A stretch of 64,000 bases of DNA from Pseudomonas sp. LS.1a (GCF_022533585.1 NZ_CP092827.1:2520001-2584000), one strand, 5' to 3'. Counted from the stretch's first letter, positions 24,789 to 34,080 are shown. Translations and numbers: made by a program. The notes: generated from the letters alone by a model not told the origin.

Positions 24789-27046
24789 GCTACAGCGTGG
24801 CGGTACGCGCCTTGTGCGAGTTCAGCGCCAAGGTCGGCGACCTGGACCTGCGCTTCACGCCATCACCCACCGCCCAGGAGGGGATCGAGGGGCATCGGCG
24901 GGTGGTGGCGGGGCGCGCTACGGGCTACGAGTCGGAAATTGCCCTCGAAGGCCAGTTCGAAACCCTGACGGTGCGCGGCCGAGCCGACGGTTATGACCCC
25001 GCCTGCAACCGCCTGGAAGAGATCAAGACCCACCGTGGCGAGCTGTCGCGCCAGCCGGCCAACCATCGCCAGCTGCACTGGGCACAGGCCAAGGTCTATG
25101 GCTGGTTGATGTGCCAGGCACGGCAACTGCCGGCCATCGAGGTGGCGCTGGTGTACCTGGACGTGGACAGCGACGGCCAGACGCTGATCAGCGAGCACTG
25201 CACGGCTGCCGAACTGCAGGCCTTCTTCGCAACCCAGTGCCAACGCTTTCTGGCGTGGGCACAAGGGCAGGAGCAACGCCTGGCCGAGCGTAACCGGGGC
25301 CTGCAAGCGCTGGGCTTCCCCTATCCGGCGTTCCGCCAGGGCCAGCGGCAACTGGCGGAGACCCTGTACAAGGCGGTAAGTACCGGCCGTTGCCTGATGG
25401 CCCAGGCCAGCACCGGAATTGGCAAGACCCTCGGTACCTTGTTTCCCCTGCTCAAGGCCATGGTGCCGCAGCAACTGGACAAGCTGTTCTTTCTCACCGC
25501 CAAGACCCCGGGCCGGGCCTTGGCCCTCGATGCCATGCGCCAGATCACCCACGCCACGCCGCAGCCGGCCTTGCGCACGCTGGAACTGATCGCCCGCGAC
25601 AAGGCCTGCGAGCACCCTGACAAGGCCTGCCATGGCGAATCCTGCCCCTTGGCTGCAGGCTTCTACGACCGCCTGCCGGCCGCGCGGGAGGCGGCGGCAG
25701 CGTTGCCCTTGCTCGACCGCGCCCAGCTGCGCGACGTGGCCCTGGCGCACCAGGTGTGCCCGTATTACCTGGGCCAGGAAATGGCGCGCTGGGTAGACGT
25801 GCTGGTGGCGGATTACAACTACTACTTCGATGCCCACGCCTTGTTGTTCGGCCTGACCCAGGCCAACCAGTGGCGGGTCGCGGTGCTGGTGGACGAGGCG
25901 CACAACCTGGTCGAGCGCGGGCGCGGCATGTACAGCGCCAGTCTCGACCAGGGCCAGTTGCTGGCCCTGCGCCAGAGCAAACCGCACGGGCTGGTCAGTG
26001 CGCTGGACCGGCTGAACCGGCAGTGGAACGCCCTCTACAAGGAACAGCGTGCGCCGTACCAGGCCAGCGAGGCGCTGCCGGACGCATTGCTGCGTGCCCT
26101 GCAGCAATGCATCGGGCTGATCCAGGAGCAGATGAACCAGACGCCTGCGCAAATGGACCCGCAGGTGCTGCAGTTCTTCTACCAGGCGTTACAGTTCAGC
26201 CGGGTTGCCGAGCTGTTCGACGAGCACTTCCTGTTCGACATCAGCCAGCGCCAGGGCCCGCGCAAGCGCCGGCTGGCCACCCTGTGCCTGCGCAATGTCA
26301 CCCCGGCGCGCCTGTTGGGCCCGCGCATGCAGGCGGCGCGCAGTGTGACGCTGTTTTCCGCGACCCTGAGCCCACGGCATTTCTACAGCGACCTGCTGGG
26401 CATGCCGGGCGATACCGCCTGGCTGGAAGTGGCCGCGCCGTTTCGCGCTGAACAGCTGGAAGTGCGCATCGCCAGCCAGGTATCCACCCGCTATCAGCAA
26501 CGCCAGGCTTCGCTGGCGCCGATCGTCGAGCTGATTGCCCGGCAGTACGAGCGCATGCCGGGCAACTACCTGGCGTTCTTCAGCAGTTTCGAGTACCTGC
26601 AACAGGTGGCCGGGCTGCTGGCCGAGCGGCATGCACAGATACCCTTGTGGGTCCAGGAACCGGGCATGGACGAGGCGGCCCGCCAGGGGTTTCTCGACCG
26701 TTTTGTGGCGGATGGCCGTGGGGTGGGCTTTGCGGTGCTGGGTGGCGCATTCGGGGAGGGGGTGGACCTGCCGGGCACACGGCTGATCGGCGCGTTTGTC
26801 GCCACCCTCGGGCTACCCCAGGTCAACCCGGTCAACGAGCAGTTCAAGCAGCGCCTGGGGCGGCAGTTTGGTGCGGGGTTCGATTACGCCTATCTCTACC
26901 CGGGCGTGCGCAAGGTCATCCAGGCGGCAGGCCGGGTCATCCGGGGCGACCAGGACCGTGGCGTTCTGGTCTTGATCGACGAGCGCTTCGCCGAACCCCG
27001 GGTGCAGCAGATGTTCCCGGGGTGGTGGCCAGCGCCGGGAGGTTAA
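24785..27046 (+). CDS. XPD/DinG-type helicase with N-terminal Cas4-like nuclease domain
   Basis: 753 aa from the GTG at 24785. An upstream extension of the frame is only an open shadow of the FAN1 gene. Residues about 1-155 look like a PD-(D/E)XK/Cas4 nuclease: RGRADGYD (about 63-70), LEEIKTHRG (about 76-84), then HWAQAKVYGWL. The helicase part has Walker A AQASTGIGKTLG (about 206-217), the iron-sulfur cysteines (KACEH, KACHGESC and the later VCPYYLGQEMARW), DEAH in LVDEAHN (about 368-374), FSATLSP and motif VI QAAGRVIRGDQDRG near residue 712. It should unwind DNA 5' to 3' with a 4Fe-4S wedge. The Cas4-like front end resembles fusions described in repair contexts; the joint substrate with FAN1 is not known. 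Confidence 0.88.
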   Translation: MSYSVAVRALCEFSAKVGDLDLRFTPSPTAQEGIEGHRRVVAGRATGYESEIALEGQFETLTVRGRADGYDPACNRLEEIKTHRGELSRQPANHRQLHWAQAKVYGWLMCQARQLPAIEVALVYLDVDSDGQTLISEHCTAAELQAFFATQCQRFLAWAQGQEQRLAERNRGLQALGFPYPAFRQGQRQLAETLYKAVSTGRCLMAQASTGIGKTLGTLFPLLKAMVPQQLDKLFFLTAKTPGRALALDAMRQITHATPQPALRTLELIARDKACEHPDKACHGESCPLAAGFYDRLPAAREAAAALPLLDRAQLRDVALAHQVCPYYLGQEMARWVDVLVADYNYYFDAHALLFGLTQANQWRVAVLVDEAHNLVERGRGMYSASLDQGQLLALRQSKPHGLVSALDRLNRQWNALYKEQRAPYQASEALPDALLRALQQCIGLIQEQMNQTPAQMDPQVLQFFYQALQFSRVAELFDEHFLFDISQRQGPRKRRLATLCLRNVTPARLLGPRMQAARSVTLFSATLSPRHFYSDLLGMPGDTAWLEVAAPFRAEQLEVRIASQVSTRYQQRQASLAPIVELIARQYERMPGNYLAFFSSFEYLQQVAGLLAERHAQIPLWVQEPGMDEAARQGFLDRFVADGRGVGFAVLGGAFGEGVDLPGTRLIGAFVATLGLPQVNPVNEQFKQRLGRQFGAGFDYAYLYPGVRKVIQAAGRVIRGDQDRGVLVLIDERFAEPRVQQMFPGWWPAPGG

Positions 27047-27082
27047 CGCGGCCCCGGCAATTTGTGCGTCTGCGCTGAAACC

Positions 27083-27105
27083 TTGGGGCCGCAAAGCGGC
27101 CCCAA
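27083..27105. terminator. Bidirectional hairpin between convergent helicase and nnrS
   Basis: TTGGGGCCGC, AAA, GCGGCCCCAA: a perfect 10-bp stem between the two convergent stop codons (27046 and 27120). Confidence 0.6.
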
Positions 27106-27119
27106 TCTGGGCATCAAGG

Positions 27120-28301
27120 CTAGCCCGGCATACTGTCAGCCCGTGGCTGCAGCAGAATGGGCAGGTAGTGACGCAGGAACAGCAGCAGCGCCAGGCTCCA
27201 GCACACTACTGAAAGGCTCACCCCCAGCGGCGTTAACAGCGGCAGCACCACCCGCGCCAGCGTCGCCAGTTGTATCAAGGCAAAGGCCCAGGCAATGCTG
27301 GTCGGCACCTGCAGCGGCCTGCCGGTGTGGCCCAGGCTGACCCGTGCCATCATCGCCAGGATCAAGCCGCTCATGGCGCCTACGGTTAGGGCGTGGGTCA
27401 CCAGGCTCGGGCCCAGCGCCACCCCGGCATGCCACAGCGCCATGCCCAAGCAGGCAATAGCAATCCAGGCATAGGCCAGGTGCAGCGACCACAGCAGGGG
27501 CAACCGCCACAAGCCACGGTCATGCCACAAGGCCAGGCGGGCCGTATGCAGGGCGAACAAGGCGCTGAACAGCACGGCCAGGGCGATACGTGGCGTATCG
27601 GCCAAGCCCGAGGCAAAGGCCAGCGGTACCGCCACGCTCAGCAGCAGGCAGGCCCGGTCCAGCCGGGGGCGGGCAGGGGGCGGGGCCATGTTGCCCAGGC
27701 CGCGCCGGGTGAAGAACGGGATCACCCGCCCGCCAAGCACGGTCATCATCGCGGCCACCAGCCACAACCCGGCAAACACCCCGCGGCGCTGCCACAGTTC
27801 GTCCTGGCGCAGCCAGCCGACCAGGGTCAGCCACTGGCAGGCGGCGATCAACAGCACCAGGCCGACGATCGGGTAGTTGTTACGCAAGCGCCGTTGCACG
27901 ATCGGCCGTGTCAGGGCCAGTGCCACCAGTGGCAGGAAGCTGCCCTCGATCACAACCAGCAAGCTGCCCGGTAATGGCAGGAACCAGCTTGCCCGGCCCA
28001 GCAGCCAAAGCAGGAACAGACCCTGCAGCGCACGCCCGCTCAAGCCTGGGGTGCCGCTCCAGTTCTGCACGGCGGTCAGCAGGAAGCCGGCGATGATGGC
28101 GGCAGCAAAGCCATAGAGCATCTCGTGGCGGTGCCAGGCGAGCATGCCGCCGGGGGGCGTGGGCTCCAGCGCCCCGGCCAGAACGCCGGCCCACAACAGC
28201 AAGGCGAGCAGCGCAAACAAACTGCCCCCCAGGAAGAATGGGCGGAAACCCAGGCCCCAGACGGTCTGGCGCGGGCGTGACTCGATCGGCTGTACAAGCA
28301 T
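27120..28301 (-). CDS. nnrS: NnrS-family membrane protein
   Basis: 393 aa with about 12 hydrophobic segments. GFRPFFLGGSLFALLALLLW near the N-terminus, WHRHEMLYGFAAAIIAGFLLTA (about 56-77) with the conserved His pair, GGRVIPFFTRRG (about 196-207) and HALTVGAMSGLILAMMARVS, then LGHTGR, are the family hallmarks. NnrS proteins contain heme and copper and protect against nitric-oxide stress in denitrifiers and related bacteria. Here the gene stands alone without nir/nor genes. The upstream region carries CCTTGTATATCAAGG at 28369-28383, a short dyad that is not a standard Anr/Dnr box. Confidence 0.88.
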   Translation of the reverse strand: MLVQPIESRPRQTVWGLGFRPFFLGGSLFALLALLLWAGVLAGALEPTPPGGMLAWHRHEMLYGFAAAIIAGFLLTAVQNWSGTPGLSGRALQGLFLLWLLGRASWFLPLPGSLLVVIEGSFLPLVALALTRPIVQRRLRNNYPIVGLVLLIAACQWLTLVGWLRQDELWQRRGVFAGLWLVAAMMTVLGGRVIPFFTRRGLGNMAPPPARPRLDRACLLLSVAVPLAFASGLADTPRIALAVLFSALFALHTARLALWHDRGLWRLPLLWSLHLAYAWIAIACLGMALWHAGVALGPSLVTHALTVGAMSGLILAMMARVSLGHTGRPLQVPTSIAWAFALIQLATLARVVLPLLTPLGVSLSVVCWSLALLLFLRHYLPILLQPRADSMPG

Positions 28302-28368
28302 GGGCGGTCCTTCGTTCGTTCAGTAGGCTCAATTGGGGTAAGATCACGATCCGTGCCAGCTTCAAACC

Positions 28369-28383
28369 CCTTGTATATCAAGG
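28369..28383. promoter_or_regulatory. Short dyad upstream of nnrS
   Basis: CCTTG-TATAT-CAAGG has perfect 5-bp arms, about 70 nt before the nnrS start (minus strand). Spacing excludes a canonical TTGAT-N4-ATCAA Anr/Dnr site; another regulator is possible. Confidence 0.3.
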
Positions 28384-28515
28384 TGATGGCACCTCTCTGG
28401 GTCCGAATGACATGCGTACTTTGCTGTCATTCAGACTTGCTTATATGTCGTTTTGACTTGCTTCAGGGTTTGGCCGGTTCGCCGCTGGTCAACGCTTCGC
28501 TACAGGATTCACGTT

Positions 28516-29430
28516 TTGTCCGAGCTCTCGAAAAATCCGCTGCTGCAGTACATGGCCCGCCTGGCCCCATCCAGCCAGCAAACCATGCGCTACATCCTTC
28601 AGGACGCCGCCGACCGGCTGGGTTTTGTCGACTGCAATATCGTCGATGTGCCTTGGCATCGGCTCGAGCCCGGCCATGTGATCGCCCTGGTAGCGGCGCT
28701 GCGTGCCGACGGTTACGCACCCAACAGCTCGTCGCTGTACGTCAACGCCATCCGCGGTGTGATGAACGAAGCCTGGCGCCAGGGCCTGATCGATCACGAG
28801 CAGTTGCTGCGCATTCGCGAGGTCAAGCCGGACACTGGCAGCCGCCTGCCGCCGGGGCGCAACCTGCGCCGCAGCCTGATCCGCGAGCTGATGGATGTGT
28901 GTGCGGCCGACCCACGGCCGCAGGGGGTACGTGACGCGGCGATCATCGCTTTGCTGTACGGCACAGGCATGCGCAAGTCGGAATCGGTGGACATCGACCT
29001 GGACCAGGTCGATTTCGAGGCGCGCAGCCTGCAGGTGCTGGGCAAGGGTAACCGCCAGTTGATCAAGTACGCCCCGCCATGGGCGTTCGAGAAGTTGCAG
29101 GCGTGGCTGGACCTGCGCCGCCAGGACCTGCCGGCAGGGGCTGAAGACGACCCGTTCCTGTTCAACCGCATCCGCCGTGGCAGCCACATCACCCGGGCGC
29201 GTATCACCAAGCATGCCATTTACTACATCGCCCGCCAGCGTGGCGCGCAGGTGGGCGTGAAGATCATGCCGCACGACTTCCGCCGGGCGTTCATCACCCG
29301 GGTGATCGAAGAGCATGACCTGTCGATTGCGCAGAAGCTGGCGCATCACGCCAATATCCAGACCACGGCCATCTATGACCGGCGTGATGACAACGAACGC
29401 CGGCGTGCGGTGGACCGCTTCGATTACTGA
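28516..29430 (+). CDS. Tyrosine recombinase (phage-integrase family), solitary
   Basis: 304 aa from TTG 28516 (AGGA 9 nt upstream). The frame is open back to a TTG at 28453, and no ATG is available near the N-terminus, so the start is uncertain. A SAM-like core-binding domain (about 10-105) precedes the catalytic domain: YGTGMRKSE (first Arg), LGKGNRQLIKYAP (beta-hairpin Lys), MPHDFRRAFITRV (His-x-x-Arg), LAHHANIQTTAIYDRRDD (His and the Tyr nucleophile). All catalytic residues are present. It is not next to att-like repeats or cargo genes, so it looks like a resident chromosomal recombinase, perhaps XerC/D-like in lifestyle. Its target is unknown. Confidence 0.85.
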   Translation: MSELSKNPLLQYMARLAPSSQQTMRYILQDAADRLGFVDCNIVDVPWHRLEPGHVIALVAALRADGYAPNSSSLYVNAIRGVMNEAWRQGLIDHEQLLRIREVKPDTGSRLPPGRNLRRSLIRELMDVCAADPRPQGVRDAAIIALLYGTGMRKSESVDIDLDQVDFEARSLQVLGKGNRQLIKYAPPWAFEKLQAWLDLRRQDLPAGAEDDPFLFNRIRRGSHITRARITKHAIYYIARQRGAQVGVKIMPHDFRRAFITRVIEEHDLSIAQKLAHHANIQTTAIYDRRDDNERRRAVDRFDY

Positions 29431-29463
29431 GGCTTTGCCGCTGTATAAAGGGCTAGCTCCAAC

Positions 29464-29553
29464 CCTGTGGGAGCGGGTTCACCCGCGAACACGGGCGAAG
29501 CCCGTGCCATGCACTGGGTGGGATGCTTCGCGGGTAAACCCGCGCCCACAGAG
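29464..29553. repeat. Paired REP element
   Basis: CTGTGGGAGCGGGTTCACCC and an inverted CGGGTAAACCCGCGCCCACAG copy surround an ACGGGCGAAGCCCGT hairpin. It occupies the first part of the 396-bp gap before ureD; the remainder holds the sigma-54-like promoter. Confidence 0.88.
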
Positions 29554-29704
29554 GCCGTGTCACAGCATCGGGTAATTTTTTGCCTTGAGATGGCCCGGCA
29601 CCGAAACAGGGCCGATGCACGCCCCCGCCTTGTGCGCCATCCCCCCGTATGCCCGATGCCAGAGCGGCTGCGGCAAAAGTTTCATTTTCGTTCACCTGCG
29701 GAGT

Positions 29705-29720
29705 TGGCCCGCAACCTGCT
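29705..29720 (+). promoter_or_regulatory. Candidate sigma-54 promoter of the urease operon
   Basis: TGGCCCGCAACCTGCT fits TGGCACG-N4-TTGCW with the invariant GG (-24) and GC (-12) at exact spacing and two mismatches. It lies about 107 nt upstream of the likely ureD start. Urease genes belong to the nitrogen-limitation (NtrC) response in P. putida, which needs sigma-54. I did not find a properly spaced NtrC dyad upstream. Confidence 0.6.
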
Positions 29721-29826
29721 ATATCCAGCCTGAGAATTTGATCGAGTGGTCAGGCCGCGCGCGCTGTAGCCGTGCGTGCCTGCCCCTCTAAACGGCCAGC
29801 AGGCCACGGATTTCAGGGGCCGCAGG

Positions 29827-30660
29827 ATGTCGCTCGCGGAGCAGATTGAACAACAGCAAGACGATGCAGGCTGGAGCGCCCACCTGCAGTTGCGCTTCGT
29901 CAGGCACGACGAGGTGACCCGCCTTGGTGCGTGGCGGCATTTCGGACCTCTTTTGGTGCAGCGGCCGTTCTATCCGGAAGGTGCACCTTGCCATGTCTAC
30001 GTGCTGCACCCACCCGGCGGCATCGTCGCCGGCGACCGCCTGGAACTGGACATCCAGCTGGAACCGGGCAGCCACGCGCTGCTGACCATGCCCGGCGCCA
30101 GCAAGTTCTACCGCAGCATCGGCCCGACCGCGCGGCTGGCCCAGCGCTTCCACCTGGCCGCTGGCAGCACCCTGGAGTGGCTACCGCAGGACAGCATCTT
30201 CTTTTCCGGCGCCCGTGCCAGCCTGCAAAGCCGTTTCACCCTCGAACCGGGGGCGCGCCTGCTGGCCTGGGAAACCCTGTGCCTGGGGCGCCCGGTGATG
30301 GGCGAGCGTTTCGACCAGGGTGCCCTCGACAGCCGCCTGCACATCGAACTGCCCGACGAAGTCGGCCTGCACGAGCGCCTGCGTCTTGAAGGCGGGCGCC
30401 TGGACAAGCTAGGCGGGCATCCGCTGCTGGCCACCTTCTGCGCCGCACCAGCCGACCAGGCCGTGCTGGAGCTGGTGCGCCCGCTGCTTGACGAACTGGC
30501 CAACCCGGCTGGCGCGACCCTGCTCGGGTCGCTGCTGGTGATCCGCGTGCTCGACCATGACAACCAACACCTGCAACGCACCCTGCAACGCCTGTGGCAT
30601 GTGCTGCGCCCGGCCGTCCTCGGCCTGCCTGCCTGCCCGCCGCGTATCTGGGCTACCTGA
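29827..30660 (+). CDS. ureD: Urease accessory protein UreD
   Basis: 277 aa from ATG 29827 (MSLAEQIEQQQDDAGW); a GTG at 29776 would add 17 residues. UreD is the scaffold of the UreDFG complex that delivers nickel and CO2 to apo-urease. Family motifs are visible: RHFGPLLVQRPFYPEG (with WRHFGP), LHPPGGIVAGDRLELDI, ASKFYRS and LEWLPQDSIFFSGA. It is the first gene of ureDABCEJFG, all on one strand with short gaps, and should set the operon's transcription start region. Confidence 0.93.
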   Translation: MSLAEQIEQQQDDAGWSAHLQLRFVRHDEVTRLGAWRHFGPLLVQRPFYPEGAPCHVYVLHPPGGIVAGDRLELDIQLEPGSHALLTMPGASKFYRSIGPTARLAQRFHLAAGSTLEWLPQDSIFFSGARASLQSRFTLEPGARLLAWETLCLGRPVMGERFDQGALDSRLHIELPDEVGLHERLRLEGGRLDKLGGHPLLATFCAAPADQAVLELVRPLLDELANPAGATLLGSLLVIRVLDHDNQHLQRTLQRLWHVLRPAVLGLPACPPRIWAT

Positions 30661-30669
30661 GAGAGCGCC

Positions 30670-30972
30670 ATGGAGCTGACCCCGAGAGAGAAAGACAAAC
30701 TGCTGCTGTTCACCGCCGCGTTGCTGGCGGAGCGGCGCCTGGCCCGTGGCCTGAAGCTCAACTACCCGGAAGCGGTGGCGCTGATCAGCGCCGCCGTGCT
30801 CGAAGGCGCCCGTGATGGCCGCACCGTCGCCGAGCTGATGAGCCTGGGGCGCGAAGTGCTGAGCCGCGAGCAGGTAATGCCCGGCATTGCCGAAATGCTC
30901 CACGACGTGCAGGTCGAAGCGACCTTCCCGGATGGCACCAAGCTGGTGACCGTGCATGACCCCATCGTCTGA
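30670..30972 (+). CDS. ureA: Urease gamma subunit
   Basis: 100 aa, exactly the family length. [20 protein letters not shown] and [11 protein letters not shown] are conserved UreA segments, as are [17 protein letters not shown] and HDPIV at the C-terminus. It is the small structural subunit of the (alpha-beta-gamma)3 cytoplasmic enzyme that hydrolyses urea to ammonia and carbamate. It starts 9 bp after ureD with GAGAG upstream. Confidence 0.96.
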   Translation: MELTPREKDKLLLFTAALLAERRLARGLKLNYPEAVALISAAVLEGARDGRTVAELMSLGREVLSREQVMPGIAEMLHDVQVEATFPDGTKLVTVHDPIV

Positions 30973-30991
30973 AACTGCCCAGGAGCCCCGC

Positions 30992-31309
30992 ATGATCCCA
31001 GGTGAAATCCAGGTCGCCGCCGGCGACATCGAGCTGAACAGCGGCCGCGCGACGGTCAGCGTCAGCGTGGCCAACCATGGCGACCGGCCGGTGCAGGTCG
31101 GCTCGCACTACCACTTCTACGAAGTCAACGAGGCGCTGGTGTTCGAGCGCGCACCGACCCTGGGCTTTCGCCTGGACATCCCCGCGGGTACCGCCGTGCG
31201 TTTCGAACCCGGCCAGGCGCGTACCGTGCAACTGGTGGCCTACGCCGGCAAGCGCGAGGTCCATGGCTTTCAGGGCAAGGTGATGGGCGCGCTGGAGGGC
31301 AGGGCATGA
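30992..31309 (+). CDS. ureB: Urease beta subunit
   Basis: 105 aa from ATG 30992, chosen because AGGAG lies 7 nt upstream and MIPGEI is the family N-terminus. [20 protein letters not shown] (about 26-45) and [12 protein letters not shown] are family-typical. It is a separate gene here, unlike the gamma-beta fusions of Helicobacter. It overlaps ureC by four bases (ATGA), so translation of the two is coupled. Confidence 0.96.
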   Translation: MIPGEIQVAAGDIELNSGRATVSVSVANHGDRPVQVGSHYHFYEVNEALVFERAPTLGFRLDIPAGTAVRFEPGQARTVQLVAYAGKREVHGFQGKVMGALEGRA

Positions 31310-33009
31310 GCCGTATTTCCCGCCAGGCCTATGCCGATATGTTCGGCCCCACCGTGGGCGACCGCGTACGCCTGGCCGACACTGCGCTGTGGGTCGAGGT
31401 GGAGCAGGACTTCACCATCTATGGCGAAGAGGTCAAGTTCGGTGGCGGCAAGGTCATCCGCGATGGCATGGGGCAGGGCCAGATGCTGGCCGCCGAAGCC
31501 ATGGACCTGGTACTGACCAATGCCCTGATCATCGACCACTGGGGCATCGTCAAGGCCGATATCGGCATCAAGCACGGGCGCATCGCGGTGATCGGCAAGG
31601 CTGGCAACCCCGATGTGCAGCCCGGCGTGAACGTGCCGGTGGGCCCCGGCACCGAGGTGATCGCGGCCGAGGGCAAGATCGTCACCGCCGGTGGCGTCGA
31701 CTCGCACATCCACTTCATCTGCCCGCAGCAGGTGGACGAAGCGCTGAACAGCGGTGTCACCACCTTCATCGGTGGCGGTACCGGCCCGGCCACCGGCACC
31801 AACGCCACCACCTGCACGCCCGGCCCCTGGTACCTGGCGCGCATGCTTCAGGCCGCCGACAGCCTGCCTATCAACATCGGCTTGCTGGGCAAGGGCAACG
31901 CCTCGCGGCCGGAAGCACTGCGCGAGCAGATCGCGGCCGGTGCCGTGGGCCTCAAGCTGCACGAAGACTGGGGTTCGACACCGGCGGCCATCGACTGCTG
32001 CCTGGGTGTGGCCGAGGAAATGGACATCCAGGTGGCGATCCACACCGACACCCTCAACGAGTCCGGCTGTATCGAAGACACCCTGGCGGCCATCGGCGAC
32101 CGCACCATCCACACCTTCCACACCGAGGGTGCGGGTGGCGGCCACGCCCCGGACATCATCCGCGCAGCGGGGCAGGCCAACGTATTACCGTCCTCGACCA
32201 ACCCGACCCTGCCGTACACGGTCAACACCGTGGACGAGCACCTGGACATGCTCATGGTCTGCCACCACCTGGACCCGAGCATCGCTGAAGACGTGGCCTT
32301 TGCCGAGTCGCGCATCCGCCGCGAAACCATCGCCGCCGAGGACATCCTCCACGACATGGGCGCCTTTGCCATGACCTCGTCCGACTCCCAGGCCATGGGC
32401 CGGGTTGGCGAGGTGGTGCTGCGCACCTGGCAGGTGGCCCACCAGATGAAGCTGCGCCGCGGGCCACTGGCGCCAGATACCAGCTACAGCGACAACTTCC
32501 GGGTCAAGCGCTACATCGCCAAGTACACCATCAACCCGGCACTGACCCATGGCATCGGCCACGAAGTGGGCTCGGTGGAGGTCGGCAAGCTGGCCGACCT
32601 GGTGCTGTGGGCGCCGGCGTTCTTTGCGGTCAAGCCGGCCCTGGTGATCAAGGGCGGGATGATCGTCACTGCGCCCATGGGCGACATCAATGGCTCCATC
32701 CCCACGCCGCAACCGGTGCATTACCGGCCGATGTTCGGCGCCCTGGGCGCGGCACGGCATGCCACGCGCATGACCTTCCTGCCCCAGGCAGCGATGGACC
32801 GCGGCCTGGCCGAGGAGTTGAACCTGCGCAGCCTGATCGGCGTGGCCCACGGCTGCCGCCGGGTGCGCAAACCGGACATGGTCCACAACACCCTGCAGCC
32901 GCTGATCGAGGTCGATGCGCAGACCTACCAGGTGCGTGCCGACGGCGAACTGCTGGTCTGCGAGCCGGCCCGCGAACTGCCGCTGGCCCAGCGTTACTTC
33001 CTGTTCTGA
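31306..33009 (+). CDS. ureC: Urease alpha (catalytic) subunit
   Basis: 567 aa, the normal length. All active-site residues are at their Klebsiella positions: His134 and His136 in VDSHIHF, the carbamylated Lys217 and His219 in [11 protein letters not shown], His246 in [10 protein letters not shown], His272 in [12 protein letters not shown], the flap MVCHHLD (His320 region), and the nickel Asp in [14 protein letters not shown]. It should be fully active once the nickel-carbamate centre has been assembled by UreDEFG. Confidence 0.97.
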   Translation: MSRISRQAYADMFGPTVGDRVRLADTALWVEVEQDFTIYGEEVKFGGGKVIRDGMGQGQMLAAEAMDLVLTNALIIDHWGIVKADIGIKHGRIAVIGKAGNPDVQPGVNVPVGPGTEVIAAEGKIVTAGGVDSHIHFICPQQVDEALNSGVTTFIGGGTGPATGTNATTCTPGPWYLARMLQAADSLPINIGLLGKGNASRPEALREQIAAGAVGLKLHEDWGSTPAAIDCCLGVAEEMDIQVAIHTDTLNESGCIEDTLAAIGDRTIHTFHTEGAGGGHAPDIIRAAGQANVLPSSTNPTLPYTVNTVDEHLDMLMVCHHLDPSIAEDVAFAESRIRRETIAAEDILHDMGAFAMTSSDSQAMGRVGEVVLRTWQVAHQMKLRRGPLAPDTSYSDNFRVKRYIAKYTINPALTHGIGHEVGSVEVGKLADLVLWAPAFFAVKPALVIKGGMIVTAPMGDINGSIPTPQPVHYRPMFGALGAARHATRMTFLPQAAMDRGLAEELNLRSLIGVAHGCRRVRKPDMVHNTLQPLIEVDAQTYQVRADGELLVCEPARELPLAQRYFLF

Positions 33010-33019
33010 AGGAGCATCG

Positions 33020-33517
33020 ATGATTGTCTTGACCCGCCGTATCACCGACCCCGGCACGCTGGGCGAAACCGGAACCGTCACCCTGGACGTGGACAGCCGC
33101 ATCAAGAGCCGCCTGCGGGTGACCCTGGATGATGGCCGCGAGGCCGGGCTGATGCTCGAGCGCGGCCACCTGCTGCGCGGAGGCGAACTGCTGGCCGATG
33201 CCGAGGGTACACAGCTGATCCGTGTGCTGGCGGCACCCGAAGCAGTGTCCACGGTGCGCTGTACCGACTCGCACTTGCTGGCCCGCGCGGCCTATCACCT
33301 GGGCAACCGCCATGTGCCGCTGCAGATTGAACCCGGCCTGTTGCGCTTCCAGCACGACCATGTGCTGGACGACATGTTGCGTGGTCTGGGCCTGACGGTA
33401 GAAGCCGAACAGGCACCCTTCGAGCCCGAAGCGGGCGCCTACCAAAGCGCGCCGCACAGCCATAGCCATGCCCACGGCCACGATCATCCGTTCGTGCGCC
33501 TGCCTGCCCATTCCTGA
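33020..33517 (+). CDS. ureE: Urease nickel metallochaperone UreE
   Basis: 165 aa from ATG 33020 with AAGGAG 7 nt upstream; the longer open frame overlapping ureC is not used. The N-terminal peptide-binding domain is followed by the nickel-binding domain with YHLGNRHVPLQIE, and LRFQHDHVLDDMLRGLG. The C-terminal tail is His-rich (HSHSHAHGHDH), giving extra nickel sites. It dimerises and hands nickel to UreG. Confidence 0.95.
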   Translation: MIVLTRRITDPGTLGETGTVTLDVDSRIKSRLRVTLDDGREAGLMLERGHLLRGGELLADAEGTQLIRVLAAPEAVSTVRCTDSHLLARAAYHLGNRHVPLQIEPGLLRFQHDHVLDDMLRGLGLTVEAEQAPFEPEAGAYQSAPHSHSHAHGHDHPFVRLPAHS

Positions 33518-33534
33518 ACTGCCTGGAGCAACCG

Positions 33535-34080
33535 ATGAAAAAGACTTTCGCCCTGTTTCTGCTGATGCTGGCGCTGCCAGCCTTCGCCCACCCCGGGCAC
33601 GACGCCAACCCGCTGCAGGACGGCCTGCTGCACCCGCTGACCGGGCTTGACCACCTGCTTATGCTGCTGGGCACCGGTGTGCTCGCCGCGTTGACCCGGC
33701 GCAGCCTGACGCTACCCCTGGCAACCCTCGCGGCGATGTTCGGCGGCGCGGTGTGCGGCCACCTGTTCGGCGATGTGCTGGGCATGGAAACCCTGATTGC
33801 CGTGTCGCTGCTGGTGGCTGCCGGGGCCGTGCTGCTGCCTCGCCGTCAACTGCTGCTGGCCATGGCCATGCCGGTGTTCGCCCTGTTCCATGGCTGGGCC
33901 CATGGCGTGGAGGCCACACCAAGCGCGTTCTGGCAATTCAGTGCCGGCTTCGTCACGGTCAGCGGCCTTTTGCTGGCGGCCGGCTTCGCGGTCGGTTGTC
34001 TGCTGCGCAGGCATAGTGGCTTGCAGAAAGCCTTTGGCGGTGGCCTGCTGGCCGGCGCCGCGCTGGTACTGGCCGGTTGA
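33535..34080 (+). CDS. ureJ: HupE/UreJ-family nickel permease-like protein
   Basis: 181 aa. It has a cleavable-looking signal segment (MKKTFALFLLMLALPAFA) followed by HPGHDANPLQDGLLHPLTGL, then DHLLM, the HupE/UreJ hallmark with metal-binding His/Asp, and about five further membrane helices. FALFHGWAHGVE (about 121-132) is the second His motif. It probably moves nickel across the inner membrane for urease. It sits between ureE and ureF, and its stop codon shares its last base with the ureF start. Confidence 0.9.
   Translation: MKKTFALFLLMLALPAFAHPGHDANPLQDGLLHPLTGLDHLLMLLGTGVLAALTRRSLTLPLATLAAMFGGAVCGHLFGDVLGMETLIAVSLLVAAGAVLLPRRQLLLAMAMPVFALFHGWAHGVEATPSAFWQFSAGFVTVSGLLLAAGFAVGCLLRRHSGLQKAFGGGLLAGAALVLAG

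Noticed and set aside
28369..28383. Anr/Dnr box for nnrS
   Set aside because: CCTTG-TATAT-CAAGG is too short for TTGAT-N4-ATCAA; kept only as a weak dyad.
29616..29636. TGCAC...GTGCG as an NtrC site upstream of ureD
   Set aside because: The spacing between half-sites is 11 nt where NtrC needs 7, and the second half-site is imperfect.
31389..32288. 299-codon frame inside ureC
   Set aside because: It overlaps the intact ureC in another frame and has an Arg/His-rich nonsense composition.
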